Shown here: piece by piece, positions 46,263 to 55,356 of the stretch
Layout: every line of letters starts with the position of its first letter
How positions within the stretch are numbered: position 1 is the first letter of the stretch
NCBI GenBank assembly: GCA_036702865.1
Contig: DATNQD010000024.1
Span: forward strand, 1-64,000
Reading direction: 5' to 3'
Origin: Trichocoleus sp.
Lineage (GTDB): Bacteria; Cyanobacteriota; Cyanobacteriia; Elainellales; Elainellaceae
Length of the DNA: 64,000 nt
Program-made: the position numbers and the translations under genes
Notes under the pieces: model-generated
Told to the model about the DNA's origin: nothing
The model's database searches: none
What the model saw: only the letters and a program-made list of their open reading frames with translations

Positions 46263-46904
46263 ATGGCAGATGCAACGCCTCCATTCAGCCAGTCTCCCTT
46301 CGATTTTGCCCCTCATGCAACTCAAGATACAGAGCTGCTGCATCAGCTTAATTTTGTCCCTGGACTAAAAGAAATTTTGATGGTGCGTCAGGTGCACGCC
46401 CTAGAACATGCAACGGTTTGGGTTCTAAGTGAGACAATGCCTCCAGCACAATCAACCACTCCCCTTTCGTTTTTTTCCAGTGCAGCAGAGGTCAATCAAC
46501 TGGGGGGAATGTCTACCAGTGAAGGGTTTTACCTCTATGGCAAGCTAGAGACATTAACGCTTCGCAGAGCCGTTCAACAAGCCCTTCAGCGGATGACGCA
46601 AGGAGAATGGGATCTGGCAGTACACCCTCGCTGCGGCACAAATCTCTCAGTGGGGATGCTAATGACGGCAGGTTTGGCGTTAGGGGCACATTTCGTCATG
46701 CCGCGCGATCCTGTGAGCCAATTGGTAGGCTTGGGTGCAGCCGCTCTGACGACAATGCAGCTCGCCCCTGAGATCGGTGGTTGGGTGCAAAAGTATCTAA
46801 CGACTGCGGTTCCGTTTAACCTGACAGTTGCCGACATTCGATCGATCGCAGAACATCAGGGACATCCAGCGCATTTTGTTCGGGTTCAGTGGATTGAACG
46901 TTAA
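46263..46904 (+). CDS. DUF6391 family protein
   Basis: A 213-residue cyanobacterial protein of unknown function. It contains VRQVHALEHATVWVL (about 41-55) with a His-Ala-Leu-Glu-His arrangement that could bind metal, VHPRCGTNLSVG (about 119-130), then two hydrophobic segments (about 130-150 and 155-175) and a soluble C-terminus. I recognise the pattern as DUF6391. The start is supported by CAGGAG 8-13 nt upstream. It may be co-transcribed with folC. Confidence 0.75.
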   Translation: MADATPPFSQSPFDFAPHATQDTELLHQLNFVPGLKEILMVRQVHALEHATVWVLSETMPPAQSTTPLSFFSSAAEVNQLGGMSTSEGFYLYGKLETLTLRRAVQQALQRMTQGEWDLAVHPRCGTNLSVGMLMTAGLALGAHFVMPRDPVSQLVGLGAAALTTMQLAPEIGGWVQKYLTTAVPFNLTVADIRSIAEHQGHPAHFVRVQWIER

Positions 46905-47118
46905 TTGATGTTTCAACATCGGTCTGCATATTCAGCAATAAAACTTAAAGCTCTGATCAGTTGAACGCTCAAACAGACGTAGTACGCTGAAAGACGATTC
47001 CTGTCATGTAAAACCCCGCCTAGCAATCCATTTCATCGATTTAAGTGATTCATTTGAATTGATGTTGGTTAATGCTGTGGGGCAGTTTTATAAAACAAAC
47101 CCTCAAAGGAAAATACTC

Positions 47119-47361
47119 ATGGTTCAACGCGGTTCTAAGGTTCGGATTCTCCGGAAAGAGTCTTTCTGGTACAACGAAGTTGGTACTGTTGCGTCGATCG
47201 ACCAGAGCGGTATCAAGTACCCCGTCATTGTTCGCTTTGACAGCGTCAACTACAACGGCTCCAGCGGTTCTTCGGGTGGTGTCAACACCAACAACTTTGC
47301 TCTAGCCGAAGTGACCGAAGTTGAAGCTCCCAAGGCTGCTGCAAAAGCGGCGAAGGCATAA
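47119..47361 (+). CDS. psaE: Photosystem I subunit IV (PsaE)
   Basis: An 80-residue peripheral stromal subunit of photosystem I, needed for ferredoxin docking and cyclic electron flow. The SH3-like fold is evident: [17 protein letters not shown], then [22 protein letters not shown] and [10 protein letters not shown]. The C-terminal Ala/Lys-rich tail is typical of cyanobacterial PsaE. The ATG at 47119 is the family start; an upstream ATG at 47059 is spurious. mutM follows 39 nt downstream, a linkage known from other cyanobacteria. Confidence 0.97.
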   Translation: MVQRGSKVRILRKESFWYNEVGTVASIDQSGIKYPVIVRFDSVNYNGSSGSSGGVNTNNFALAEVTEVEAPKAAAKAAKA

Positions 47362-47400
47362 GGCTCTACAGTAAGAAAGCGGTTTCGCTTGATCTAACTT

Positions 47401-48270
47401 GTGCCTGAACTGCCAGAAGTTGAAACAGTTCGTCGGGGTCTCAATCGCGTGACCCTGAACCAACCTTTGAGGGGTGGGAATGTGCTGCTCCATCGCACGA
47501 TCGCCTACCCCTTCTCTGCTGCCGATTTTTTAGCCGGAATTGAGGGAAAGTCGATCGTCCAGTGGCATCGACGCGGCAAATATTTGTTGGCGGAGTTGAG
47601 TGAAGCAGGAGAAAAGCTGCCATCCCCCGTTACTCAAAATCTAAGCTGGCTTGGCGTCCACCTCCGCATGACCGGACAACTGCTCTGGATGACCGAAGAC
47701 GAGCCCCTACAGAAGCATTGTCGAGTGCAGTTGTTTTTTCCTGAAAGACGCGAGTTGCGCTTTGTCGATCAGCGGACATTTGGGCAGATGTGGTATGTGC
47801 CGCCCGATCGCACACCCGAAGAGATCATTCCAACCTTAAAGCTGTTGGGAGTTGAGCCATTATCAGACGCATTCACCGTTGAATATTTGGTCGAACGATT
47901 GCGCGATCGAAAACGCCCGATTAAAAATGCGCTTTTGGATCAAACGATCGTGGCTGGAATTGGAAATATCTATGCGGATGAGTCATTGTTTTTGAGCGGA
48001 ATTCGACCAGAGACTTTATCCGCAAATTTGCAGCTAGACCAAATCGCCAAACTGCATGGGGCGATCGTGCGCGTCTTGCAAGACAGCATTGGCGCAGGCG
48101 GCACCACCTTCAGCGATTTTCGAGACGTCTCCGGCATCAACGGCAACTATGGCGGCATTGCCTGGGTTTACGATCGCAAAGGTGAACCTTGCCGAACCTG
48201 TGATACGCCAATCGAGCGGACTAAGATGGCAGGACGATCGGCGCACTATTGCCCAAATTGTCAGCAGTAA
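47401..48270 (+). CDS. mutM: Formamidopyrimidine-DNA glycosylase
   Basis: A 289-residue base-excision repair enzyme removing 8-oxoguanine. After Met removal the N-terminus is the catalytic PELPEVETVRRGL (Pro1, Glu2). The helix-two-turn-helix contains IKNALLDQTIVAGIGNIYADE, here spread over about 178-198, and the C-terminal zinc finger is CRTCDTPIERTKMAGRSAHYC in two CxxC halves. The start is GTG at 47401. It follows psaE closely, linking oxidative-damage repair to a photosystem gene. Its last 50 nt overlap the converging LysR gene, and a 15-bp tandem repeat begins at its stop codon. Confidence 0.96.
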   Translation: MPELPEVETVRRGLNRVTLNQPLRGGNVLLHRTIAYPFSAADFLAGIEGKSIVQWHRRGKYLLAELSEAGEKLPSPVTQNLSWLGVHLRMTGQLLWMTEDEPLQKHCRVQLFFPERRELRFVDQRTFGQMWYVPPDRTPEEIIPTLKLLGVEPLSDAFTVEYLVERLRDRKRPIKNALLDQTIVAGIGNIYADESLFLSGIRPETLSANLQLDQIAKLHGAIVRVLQDSIGAGGTTFSDFRDVSGINGNYGGIAWVYDRKGEPCRTCDTPIERTKMAGRSAHYCPNCQQ

Positions 48271-49183
48271 CTTGGTGAGCAGTAACTTGGTGAGCAGTCA
48301 GTTGATAAACAACTTCGAGGAATCGCTGGATAACAGCAGATCGATCGTCTTTTCGCCAAACAATCGCAATTTGAGCTTTTGGGGTTGGTTCAATGAGCGA
48401 TCGGTAAACAACTCCGGTTCGCTGCAAGTTTTGGAGGGAAATGGGAACGATCGCGATGCCAATTTCGGCAGCCACTAAACTGATAATTGTTTGCATCTGA
48501 ATTGCCTCTTGCACCACGTTTGGGCTGAAGCCGCTTTGTTGACACAAACTAATAATTTGGTCATACAGCCCAGGAGCCAGAAGACGCGGAAAGAGAATAA
48601 AAGGTGCAGACGAAATCGATAATAAAGAGATACAAGATTGATGAATCAATGAATGATTTTCGGGAAGCGCAACGACTAATGGTTCTTCCAAAATTGTCAT
48701 CGTTTGCAGAAATGAATCATCGATCGGTGGACGAATAAACCCGACATCAATCCGGCTTTCACTGAGCCACTGTAACTGTTGATCAGTCGTTAGTTCATGG
48801 AGTTCAAGTTTTACTTCTGGTAAATAAGTCCGCGCCGATTGCAAAATTCCTGGCAGCACATTATAAGCAGCCGAACTGACAAACCCGATCGCCAACTGCC
48901 CCTTCTCGCCCCGACTCACCTGCCGTCCTGTTTGAACTGCTTGATCAAGCTGCCGCAATAGTTTTCGCGCTTCTAGCAAAAAGGTTTCCCCGGCTTCGGT
49001 TAACTGAACCGATCGCTTGGTGCGGTAAAACAACTGAAACCCTAATTCTGCTTCAAACTGCCGGATTTGCTGACTCAGAGGAGGTTGCGCCATGTGCAGA
49101 CGCTCGGCAGCACGTCCGAAGTGCAATTCTTCAGCAACAGCGATGAAATAGCGCAGGTGGCGGAGTTCGATCATGGGATTCAT
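48221..49183 (-). CDS. LysR family transcriptional regulator
   Basis: A 320-residue regulator with an N-terminal winged helix (about 4-65: ELRHLRYFIAVAEELHFGRAAERLHM, then PPLSQQIRQFE) and a LysR substrate-binding domain (about 90-295). The C-terminus is extended by a VTAHQ repeat encoded by a 15-bp tandem duplication and overlaps the end of mutM by 50 nt. It is divergent from a methyltransferase gene, the usual arrangement for a LysR regulator and its target, with an operator-like palindrome between them. The effector is unknown; CbbR/CatR-like ligands are possible. Confidence 0.92.
   Translation of the reverse strand: MNPMIELRHLRYFIAVAEELHFGRAAERLHMAQPPLSQQIRQFEAELGFQLFYRTKRSVQLTEAGETFLLEARKLLRQLDQAVQTGRQVSRGEKGQLAIGFVSSAAYNVLPGILQSARTYLPEVKLELHELTTDQQLQWLSESRIDVGFIRPPIDDSFLQTMTILEEPLVVALPENHSLIHQSCISLLSISSAPFILFPRLLAPGLYDQIISLCQQSGFSPNVVQEAIQMQTIISLVAAEIGIAIVPISLQNLQRTGVVYRSLIEPTPKAQIAIVWRKDDRSAVIQRFLEVVYQLTAHQVTAHQVTADNLGNSAPIVLPS
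48264..48308. repeat. 15-bp tandem repeat at the mutM/LysR convergent overlap
   Basis: Two perfect copies of GCAGTAACTTGGTGA (48264-48278, 48279-48293) and a degenerate third copy. The first contains the mutM stop codon (48268-48270); on the minus strand they encode repeated Val-Thr-Ala-His-Gln near the LysR C-terminus. Confidence 0.9.
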
Positions 49184-49250
49184 TTTCGCACCCTTAATAT
49201 GCAGGAGATCTTAATTGCACCCTAAAAATATATTGGACATACTCGATCGC

Positions 49251-49267
49251 ATCTCATACCGTGAGAT
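49251..49267. promoter_or_regulatory. Probable LysR-type operator
   Basis: ATCTCA, TACCG, TGAGAT is a perfect 6-bp inverted repeat with 5-nt spacing and contains the T-N11-A core of LysR binding sites. It is in the 108-bp gap between the LysR gene and the methyltransferase, 25 nt before the methyltransferase ATG. Confidence 0.6.
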
Positions 49268-49291
49268 CAGCAATGCGTTGAGGTTGCCGCA

Positions 49292-50068
49292 ATGATGAAT
49301 CAAATCTCAGTTTCCGAACCGGGATGGAATGCCAGCCTTTATCAGAAGAACTATGGCTTCATCTGGCAGTATGGTGAAAACCTGATTGACCTGCTTGCAC
49401 CACAGCCAGGAGAGCGAATTTTAGATTTGGGGTGCGGCACAGGGCAACTCACCACCAAAATTGCCGAAACAGGCGCAGAAGTTGTGGGGATCGATCGTTC
49501 TCCAGAAATGATCGCAACCGCAAAGCAAAACTATCCAGAGTTATTGTTTGAAGTTGCAGATGCCCGTCAGCTTCAGTTTCCTCAACCGTTCGATGCCGTC
49601 TTCTCAAATGCAGTGTTGCACTGGATTTTGGAACCCGATGCAGCAATTCGATCGATTTATCAAGCCCTAAAACCAGGGGGTCGATTGGTTGCAGAGTTTG
49701 GTGGCAAAGGGAACGTTAACGGGGTTGTCGCCGCTTTAAAGGAGGCACTCGTTGCAGTAGGCTGTTCGATCGATTCCAATCTCTGGTACTTCCCCAGCAT
49801 CAGCGACTATACGACTCGCCTGGAACAGCAGGGATTTGAAGTGACCTATGCGGCTTTGTTCGATCGCCGCACCGCTTTGGCATCCGGCGAAACCGGACTG
49901 GTCAACTGGCTACAGATGTTTGCCGAAAAATTTATTGGAGGACTCCCAAATGAACAACAAACTGAAGTGATTCGATCAATTGAAACTCGGCTACGTCCCC
50001 TGTTTTTTCAAAATGGAACTTGGACGATCGACTATCGCAGAATTCAAATCAGAGCAATTCGCCGCTAA
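49292..50068 (+). CDS. Class I SAM-dependent methyltransferase
   Basis: A 258-residue Rossmann-fold methyltransferase. Motif I is ILDLGCGTGQLTTK, followed by VVGIDRSPEMI, then VADARQLQFPQPFD and FSNAVLHWI, the set typical of trans-aconitate 2-methyltransferase-like enzymes. The substrate is not predictable. Its position divergent from a LysR regulator suggests regulated expression. The gene is upstream of leuC in the same orientation but separated by 159 nt. Confidence 0.88.
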   Translation: MMNQISVSEPGWNASLYQKNYGFIWQYGENLIDLLAPQPGERILDLGCGTGQLTTKIAETGAEVVGIDRSPEMIATAKQNYPELLFEVADARQLQFPQPFDAVFSNAVLHWILEPDAAIRSIYQALKPGGRLVAEFGGKGNVNGVVAALKEALVAVGCSIDSNLWYFPSISDYTTRLEQQGFEVTYAALFDRRTALASGETGLVNWLQMFAEKFIGGLPNEQQTEVIRSIETRLRPLFFQNGTWTIDYRRIQIRAIRR

Positions 50069-50227
50069 AGTTTGTCAGTCAAAGTTTCCAAAATTAGAGA
50101 ATTTAGGGGACAAATGCAGCATCGTTAAAGCTTCTCAGACATCTTTTAACGCTGGACATCTTTTTAGCTAGGATCAAACATCGGGCTGATCTTGCCAACC
50201 CACTACACAGGAACATCTCATTTCGCC

Positions 50228-51631
50228 ATGAGCAAAGGCACACTTTTCGATAAAGTTTGGGATTTACATACCGTCAGTACTTTTCCTTCTGGGCAAACGC
50301 AACTCTTCATCGGACTGCATCTGATTCACGAAGTCACCAGTCCTCAAGCCTTTGCCATGCTGCGCGATCGAGGGCTAAACGTTTTGTTTCCAGAACGCAC
50401 TGTCGCCACTGTCGATCACATCGTCCCGACCACGAATCAGTCGCGCCCCTTTGCCGATGATCTGGCAGAGGAAATGATGCAGTCTTTAGAGAAAAACTGC
50501 GCCGAAAACGGCATTCGATTCTACAACATTGGGTCTGGCAGCCAGGGCATTGTCCATGTGATTGCCCCAGAACAAGGCTTAACGCAACCCGGCATGACGA
50601 TCGCCTGCGGAGACAGCCACACTTCAACTCACGGAGCCTTCGGCGCGATCGCTTTCGGCATTGGCACCAGTCAGGTACGGGATGTCCTCGCTTCCCAAAC
50701 ACTGGCACTCGCTAAGCTAAAAGTCCGCAAGATCGAAGTCAACGGCAAACTGCCAACCGGGGTCTATGCCAAAGATGTCATCCTACACATCATCCGCAAA
50801 CTGGGTGTGACAGGCGGTGTGGGCTATGCCTATGAATTCGCTGGAACCACCTTTGAACAGATGAGCATGGAAGAACGGATGACCGTCTGCAATATGGCGA
50901 TCGAGGGTGGCGCACGCTGCGGCTATGTCAATCCGGATCAGGTGACTTATGACTATCTCCAGGGTCGAGAATTCGCGCCGCAAGGAGCCGAGTGGGACAA
51001 AGCGGTTGGCTGGTGGAATTCCCTTCGCAGTGATGCTGATGCCGTCTACGACGATGTGGTCGTCTTCAATGCTGCCGACATTCCCCCGACCGTGACTTGG
51101 GGCATCACACCTGGGCAAGGCATTGGCGTTGATCAGCCCGTTCCCACCCCCGAAGAACTTTCCGAACAAGATCGAACGATCGCCCAGGAAGCTTATCAGT
51201 ATATGGAGCTGCAGCCCGGACAGCCGATTCAGGGTACGCCGATCGATGTTTGCTTTATCGGTAGCTGTACAAATGGACGGATTAGCGATCTGCGAGAAGC
51301 GGCAAAAATCGCCAAAGGTCGCCGTGTGGCAGAGAGCGTCACTGCCTTTGTGGTTCCGGGTTCCGAGCGAGTCAAACAGCAAGCTGAGGCAGAAGGACTG
51401 CATGACATTTTTGTGGCAGCAGGTTTCGAGTGGCGTGAACCGGGATGCTCGATGTGTCTGGCAATGAACCCCGATAAGCTGGTCGGACGGCAAATCAGCG
51501 CTTCTTCCTCCAACCGTAACTTTAAGGGTCGTCAAGGTTCTGCATCCGGTCGTACACTGCTCATGAGTCCGGCAATGGTCGCAGCAGCAGCGATCGCAGG
51601 TCACGTAACCGATGTGCGCGAATTACTATAG
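50228..51631 (+). CDS. leuC: 3-isopropylmalate dehydratase large subunit
   Basis: A 467-residue aconitase-family subunit isomerising 2- to 3-isopropylmalate in leucine synthesis. The [4Fe-4S] ligands are visible in [15 protein letters not shown] and [13 protein letters not shown]; the substrate loop [13 protein letters not shown] is intact. The ATG at 50228 ([14 protein letters not shown]) is the family start. It is followed not directly by leuD but by a two-gene toxin-antitoxin module 79 nt downstream. Confidence 0.96.
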   Translation: MSKGTLFDKVWDLHTVSTFPSGQTQLFIGLHLIHEVTSPQAFAMLRDRGLNVLFPERTVATVDHIVPTTNQSRPFADDLAEEMMQSLEKNCAENGIRFYNIGSGSQGIVHVIAPEQGLTQPGMTIACGDSHTSTHGAFGAIAFGIGTSQVRDVLASQTLALAKLKVRKIEVNGKLPTGVYAKDVILHIIRKLGVTGGVGYAYEFAGTTFEQMSMEERMTVCNMAIEGGARCGYVNPDQVTYDYLQGREFAPQGAEWDKAVGWWNSLRSDADAVYDDVVVFNAADIPPTVTWGITPGQGIGVDQPVPTPEELSEQDRTIAQEAYQYMELQPGQPIQGTPIDVCFIGSCTNGRISDLREAAKIAKGRRVAESVTAFVVPGSERVKQQAEAEGLHDIFVAAGFEWREPGCSMCLAMNPDKLVGRQISASSSNRNFKGRQGSASGRTLLMSPAMVAAAAIAGHVTDVRELL

Positions 51632-51710
51632 CTCACAGATCCGGTATTTTGACGCAACATTTGACCCAACAGAAGCTTGGTGTAACAGACGATCGGCTAG
51701 AGGAGAATGT

Positions 51711-51908
51711 ATGACGACGAAAGAGCAAATTATTCAAGCCCTCGATCGGATGCCAGAATCTTCACTGCAAAAAGTGTTGGCGTTTACAAAGGAACTCCAG
51801 TTCAAAGCAAACTCGCCTGAAGCAGCTTTAGATGAGCAAGCCTGGCAAGCTTATCTAGAGTCTGAACAAGAAAGGGAAGAGGTGTATCGTCGTCTTGCAA
51901 ACTCCTAA
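51711..51908 (+). CDS. Probable antitoxin of a Doc-type module
   Basis: A 65-residue protein with helical N-terminus (KEQIIQALDRMPESSLQKVL) of the DUF2281-like kind often paired with toxins, and a very acidic C-terminal helix ([13 protein letters not shown]). It has a strong ribosome site (AGAGGAG) and overlaps the following toxin gene by 14 nt, the usual antitoxin-first arrangement that couples translation. It does not resemble Phd itself, so its identity as antitoxin is inferred from size and position. Confidence 0.7.
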   Translation: MTTKEQIIQALDRMPESSLQKVLAFTKELQFKANSPEAALDEQAWQAYLESEQEREEVYRRLANS

Positions 51909-52293
51909 ATTTCTGAACCTCCAGCTTGTGTTGAGGTTGCACAACAGGCAGATCGAGCGATTTGGTGGTTCTCTCGGCATCCGAGACCAGGGTTTGCTAG
52001 AGTCTGCCCTTGCCCAACCTGAAGCAACCTTCGGCGGCGAATTACTGCACTCAACCCTTTACGACCAAGCTGCTGCTTATCTTTACCATCTGTCGCGCAA
52101 TCACCCATTTGTTGACGGCAACAAGCGTACTGCCTTCGCTGTAACGGATACATTTCTGCGACTTAATGGCTGTGTACTGACACTCACGAATGACCAAATT
52201 TATGAGCTAGTCTTGCAGGTCGCGCAGGGTCAGATGGACAAGGAAGAATTAGCGATCGTCCTCAAATCCAACGTCATTCTCAAAGAAAACTAG
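51895..52293 (+). CDS. doc: Death-on-curing (Doc) family toxin
   Basis: A 132-residue Fic/Doc-fold protein. The catalytic motif [11 protein letters not shown] (around residues 62-72) fits the Doc consensus HxFx(D/N)(A/G)NKR, with an upstream [13 protein letters not shown] segment typical of the family. Doc of phage P1 phosphorylates elongation factor Tu; activity here is inferred. The start is TTG at 51895, inside the end of the antitoxin gene. leuD begins 32 nt after its stop codon, so the toxin is likely on the leuCD transcript. Confidence 0.88.
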   Translation: MQTPKFLNLQLVLRLHNRQIERFGGSLGIRDQGLLESALAQPEATFGGELLHSTLYDQAAAYLYHLSRNHPFVDGNKRTAFAVTDTFLRLNGCVLTLTNDQIYELVLQVAQGQMDKEELAIVLKSNVILKEN

Positions 52294-52325
52294 AACCTTA
52301 TTTCTTTAATCAGGAGAAAAATTTC

Positions 52326-52925
52326 ATGAGTCAAGTTCAATCCGTTTCTGGTCGTGCAGTTCCCCTTGTTGGAAATGACATCGACACCGATCGCATCATC
52401 CCAGCTCGCTTCTTGCGCTGCGTCACTTTCGATGGACTGGGAGCACAGGTGTTTGCAGACGATCGGACTCAAAACCCAAACCATCCGTTCAACCAACCCC
52501 AATATCAAGGTGCAACGCTCCTGGTCGTTAATCGTAACTTTGGCTGCGGCTCCTCACGGGAACATGCACCCCAGGCAATTGCGAAGTGGGGCATTCAGGC
52601 GATCGTTGGTGAAAGCTTTGCCGAGATTTTCTTTGGCAACTGTGTTGCAATGGGCATTCCTTGTGTCACGGCTGACGCAACAGTAATTTCTCAGTTACAG
52701 GAGCAAATTACAGCCCATCCCGAAGCGCCAATCACGCTAAACTTGGAGAAGATGCAGGTTAACATTGGAGACTTTTCTGCCCCTGTTTCAATGGGTAAAG
52801 GAGCACGGAATATGTTCCTCAGCGGTACGTGGGATGCTTGCGGTCAACTGGTCGCTCAAGCCGATCGGATCCGTCAGACAGCATCTCAGCTACCCTATAT
52901 TCAATGGGGGCAAGCGACCGCCTAG
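52326..52925 (+). CDS. leuD: 3-isopropylmalate dehydratase small subunit
   Basis: A 199-residue swivel-domain subunit completing the LeuCD isomerase. [16 protein letters not shown] and [13 protein letters not shown] are the family signatures; the loop selects isopropylmalate over citrate. A ribosome site (CAGGAG) lies 8 nt upstream. It is downstream of the doc toxin gene in the same direction. Confidence 0.95.
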   Translation: MSQVQSVSGRAVPLVGNDIDTDRIIPARFLRCVTFDGLGAQVFADDRTQNPNHPFNQPQYQGATLLVVNRNFGCGSSREHAPQAIAKWGIQAIVGESFAEIFFGNCVAMGIPCVTADATVISQLQEQITAHPEAPITLNLEKMQVNIGDFSAPVSMGKGARNMFLSGTWDACGQLVAQADRIRQTASQLPYIQWGQATA

Positions 52926-53249
52926 TTGCAAAGCAGGTTTTTCTGTAGTGATAAGATAACTATTTGTCAAACCTTCAGAGCCAAACTACAGATTCGCCAC
53001 TAGAACAGGGCATACTGGATTCAGATTCGGTATGTCCAATGTGTTTATTTTTGCCAGGGCAGTGGCTTAACAAGGGCAGACAGTTCAAAAACCTCTGTCT
53101 AATTTCACACACTTCGGAGCCAGAAGGTGAAAATAATAATAGGTTCAGTTTGCTCCAGGGCTGTCGGTGATATCTTTTTGTATTAACTCTGTCCTGTCTC
53201 CGCTTGCACCCGTTCACCTTTCCCTTGATGGATTTTTGAGGCTACGCCA
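52926..53249. other. Intergenic region
   Basis: About 320 bp between leuD and the DUF151 gene. Short ORFs in both strands lack protein-like composition. No clear terminator or known RNA motif was seen. Confidence 0.4.
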
Positions 53250-53756
53250 ATGATCGAGATGAAAGTCGCTGGAATCGCCTTGGATGCAGTCTCTCGCAGC
53301 CCGATCGTCTTACTGCGAGATGCTACAGAACGTCGCCAGTTGCCCATCTATATTGGACAAGATCAGGCGAGAGCGATCATCAGTGCGCTGGAAGGACAAA
53401 CGCCGCCCCGTCCGTTGACCCATGATTTGATGGTCAATATGATGGATGAGTGGGACATGGTGTTGGAGCGCATTGTGATTCACTCCCTCCAAGACAACAC
53501 CTTCTACGCCATTCTTCAGGTGCGGCAGGGAGAAGCCAAAAAAGAAATTGACTCTCGCCCCAGTGATGCCATTGCCATTGCCCTCCGGACAAAAAGCCCC
53601 ATTTGGGTGATGGAAGAAGTCGTCGCTGATGCTTCGATTCCGGTCGATCGCGATGCCGACGAAGCCGAACGAAAAGCTTTCCGCGATTTTCTCTCAAACC
53701 TGCGTCCCGAAGACTTTAAGCAAGGTGGGCGGTTCACGAAGCAGGATGAGGGATAG
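53250..53756 (+). CDS. Bifunctional nuclease family protein (DUF151)
   Basis: A 168-residue soluble protein. The opening MIEMKVAGIALDAVSRSPIV, the LPIYIGQDQARAI stretch and EIDSRPSDAIAIALR with the invariant Arg-Pro-Ser-Asp-Ala mark DUF151. The plant member has DNase and RNase activity; bacterial roles are unclear. The C-terminal 45 residues are charged. The gene is 19 nt upstream of the aldo/keto reductase gene, so the two likely share a transcript. Confidence 0.92.
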   Translation: MIEMKVAGIALDAVSRSPIVLLRDATERRQLPIYIGQDQARAIISALEGQTPPRPLTHDLMVNMMDEWDMVLERIVIHSLQDNTFYAILQVRQGEAKKEIDSRPSDAIAIALRTKSPIWVMEEVVADASIPVDRDADEAERKAFRDFLSNLRPEDFKQGGRFTKQDEG

Positions 53757-53775
53757 GCACCCTTTACCGCTTCCT

Positions 53776-54906
53776 ATGCGCTACCGTCGGTTTGGTAAAA
53801 CAAATCTACTGCTGTCTGTTTTCTCGTTAGGAACGATGCGCTACTTAGCGTCTGAGGAGAACGCAATCAAGACGGTGCAGGCAGCGATCGAGCAAGGCAT
53901 TAACCACATTGAGACTGCTAGAGGCTACGGCAACAGTGAGCTGTATTTAGGGGCAGCATTGCGATCGGGTTTGCCCTTGTCGCGGGATCAGCTTTATCTC
54001 ACCAGCAAGATTCCGCCCACTCCAGACGCAGAAGCAATGGCAAGAGCGATCGAGGAGTCTCTCAGCCGGTTAGGCGTTGATTATCTGGATTGTTTGGGCA
54101 TTCATGGGCTAAATACCTGGGAGCATTTGGGCTGGATTGAAGACCCTCAAGGCTGTATGCAGGCAGTACGCCAAGCGATCGATGCTGGATTGGTGCGTCA
54201 TGTGGGCTTCTCGACTCATGCGCCTCTGGAAATCATATTGCGGGCGATCGAGACAGATCAGTTTGAGTTCGTCAATCTGCACTATTACCTGTTCAACCAG
54301 CGCAATGCAGCGGCAGTGGCTCTCGCGCATCAAAAGGACATGGGCGTATTTATCATCTCACCTGCGGATAAAGGTGGAATGCTCTATACGCCACCCCAGA
54401 CCCTCAGCGATCTCTGCCGACCGTTTACGCCATTGGAGCTAAACTATCGGTTTCTGTTGAGCGATTGCCGCATCACAACCTTGAGTGTCGGGGCAGCCAA
54501 GCCAGAGGAGTTGGAGTTGCCGCTCCCAATGGGCGATCGAACGGAGCCGCTGACACCAGAAGAACAGAAAACCCTGGAAGGGCTATATCTGCACCAGGAA
54601 GCCGCATTAGGCACGGATCACTGTCGCCAATGCTTTGAGTGTCTGCCCTGTCCGGAGAATATTAACATTCCAGAAGTTCTGCGGCTGCGCAACTTGACCG
54701 TCGCCTATGATATGCAAACTTTTGGAGAATATCGCTATCAAATGTTTGAAAATGCGGGGCACTGGTTTCCGGGCATGAAAGCGAGTCGCTGTACTGATTG
54801 CGGAGATTGCTTGCCTCGCTGCCCCGAAGAACTCAACATTCCAAGCCTGCTCCGAGACACGCACGATCGCCTCAACGGCGCACCAAGACGGAGGCTGTGG
54901 GGGTAG
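53776..54906 (+). CDS. Aldo/keto reductase with C-terminal iron-sulfur domain
   Basis: A 376-residue protein with an N-terminal AKR barrel (about 1-270), starting MRYRRFGKTNLLLSVFSLG and including the HIETARGYGNSE and LDCLGIHGL segments, and a C-terminal region with two Cys clusters: HCRQCFECLPC, and CTDCGDCLPRC followed by Pro. These resemble [4Fe-4S] ferredoxin sites. The usual AKR Tyr is retained in the ARGYGNSE loop. Substrate and electron partner are unknown. The start at 53776 avoids a long overlap with the DUF151 gene. Confidence 0.88.
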   Translation: MRYRRFGKTNLLLSVFSLGTMRYLASEENAIKTVQAAIEQGINHIETARGYGNSELYLGAALRSGLPLSRDQLYLTSKIPPTPDAEAMARAIEESLSRLGVDYLDCLGIHGLNTWEHLGWIEDPQGCMQAVRQAIDAGLVRHVGFSTHAPLEIILRAIETDQFEFVNLHYYLFNQRNAAAVALAHQKDMGVFIISPADKGGMLYTPPQTLSDLCRPFTPLELNYRFLLSDCRITTLSVGAAKPEELELPLPMGDRTEPLTPEEQKTLEGLYLHQEAALGTDHCRQCFECLPCPENINIPEVLRLRNLTVAYDMQTFGEYRYQMFENAGHWFPGMKASRCTDCGDCLPRCPEELNIPSLLRDTHDRLNGAPRRRLWG

Positions 54907-55356
54907 CAGCTCAGAGGCAGGGGAAAAATCTTGGCGTTGCTAAATCCAGGGATGGTTCACCCCCTAACCAAGCGGACTGGCTGAAGCCGGGGCACTGCGG
55001 TCAACTCCTAAAGATATGCTTAAATTCATTGCGGCAAGTTTGGGTCAGAATAGCCCGGTAAAAACCGCAATCGAACGGTCGATAGGACTGGGGCGATCGG
55101 GCTGGCTTGGCAACTCTTAAACCTGCATGGAGGATTGACTCTGCACTAGCACAATGGCGGTACAGGAGGTTACTCTCGCTTTTTAGCGATCGACAGAACG
55201 CATCAGACGGGCGTGGTTTTGCTGGCAAACTCTGGTGATAGACTGGCAAACGACAATTCACTGGACGAGATTGACGGACAGCTCCTTCTCGCGGCGGCAC
55301 AAATCCCGCTGGAGTAACCTACAGTGAAAGATAGATTGGCAGTAAGGAAAGATGCG
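54907..55356. other. Long intergenic region
   Basis: About 450 bp between two plus-strand genes. A minus-strand ORF at 55001-55300 has no protein-like features. The GC-rich part (54960-55100) has several short complementary segments, but I cannot match it to a known RNA. Possible decayed gene or leader. Confidence 0.35.

Noticed and set aside
46905-47118. HLR1/RpaB site in the psaE promoter
   Set aside because: Only a single half-site-like TGTAAA (around 47009) was found, not the paired direct repeats required.
51649-51690. Separate promoter for the Doc module
   Set aside because: TTGACG and TTGACC boxes occur after leuC, but no acceptable -10 box is at the right distance; read-through from leuC is more likely.
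55001-55300. Minus-strand 99-residue ORF
   Set aside because: Rich in Arg, Pro and Ser without structure, opposite a non-coding gap; probably a chance frame.
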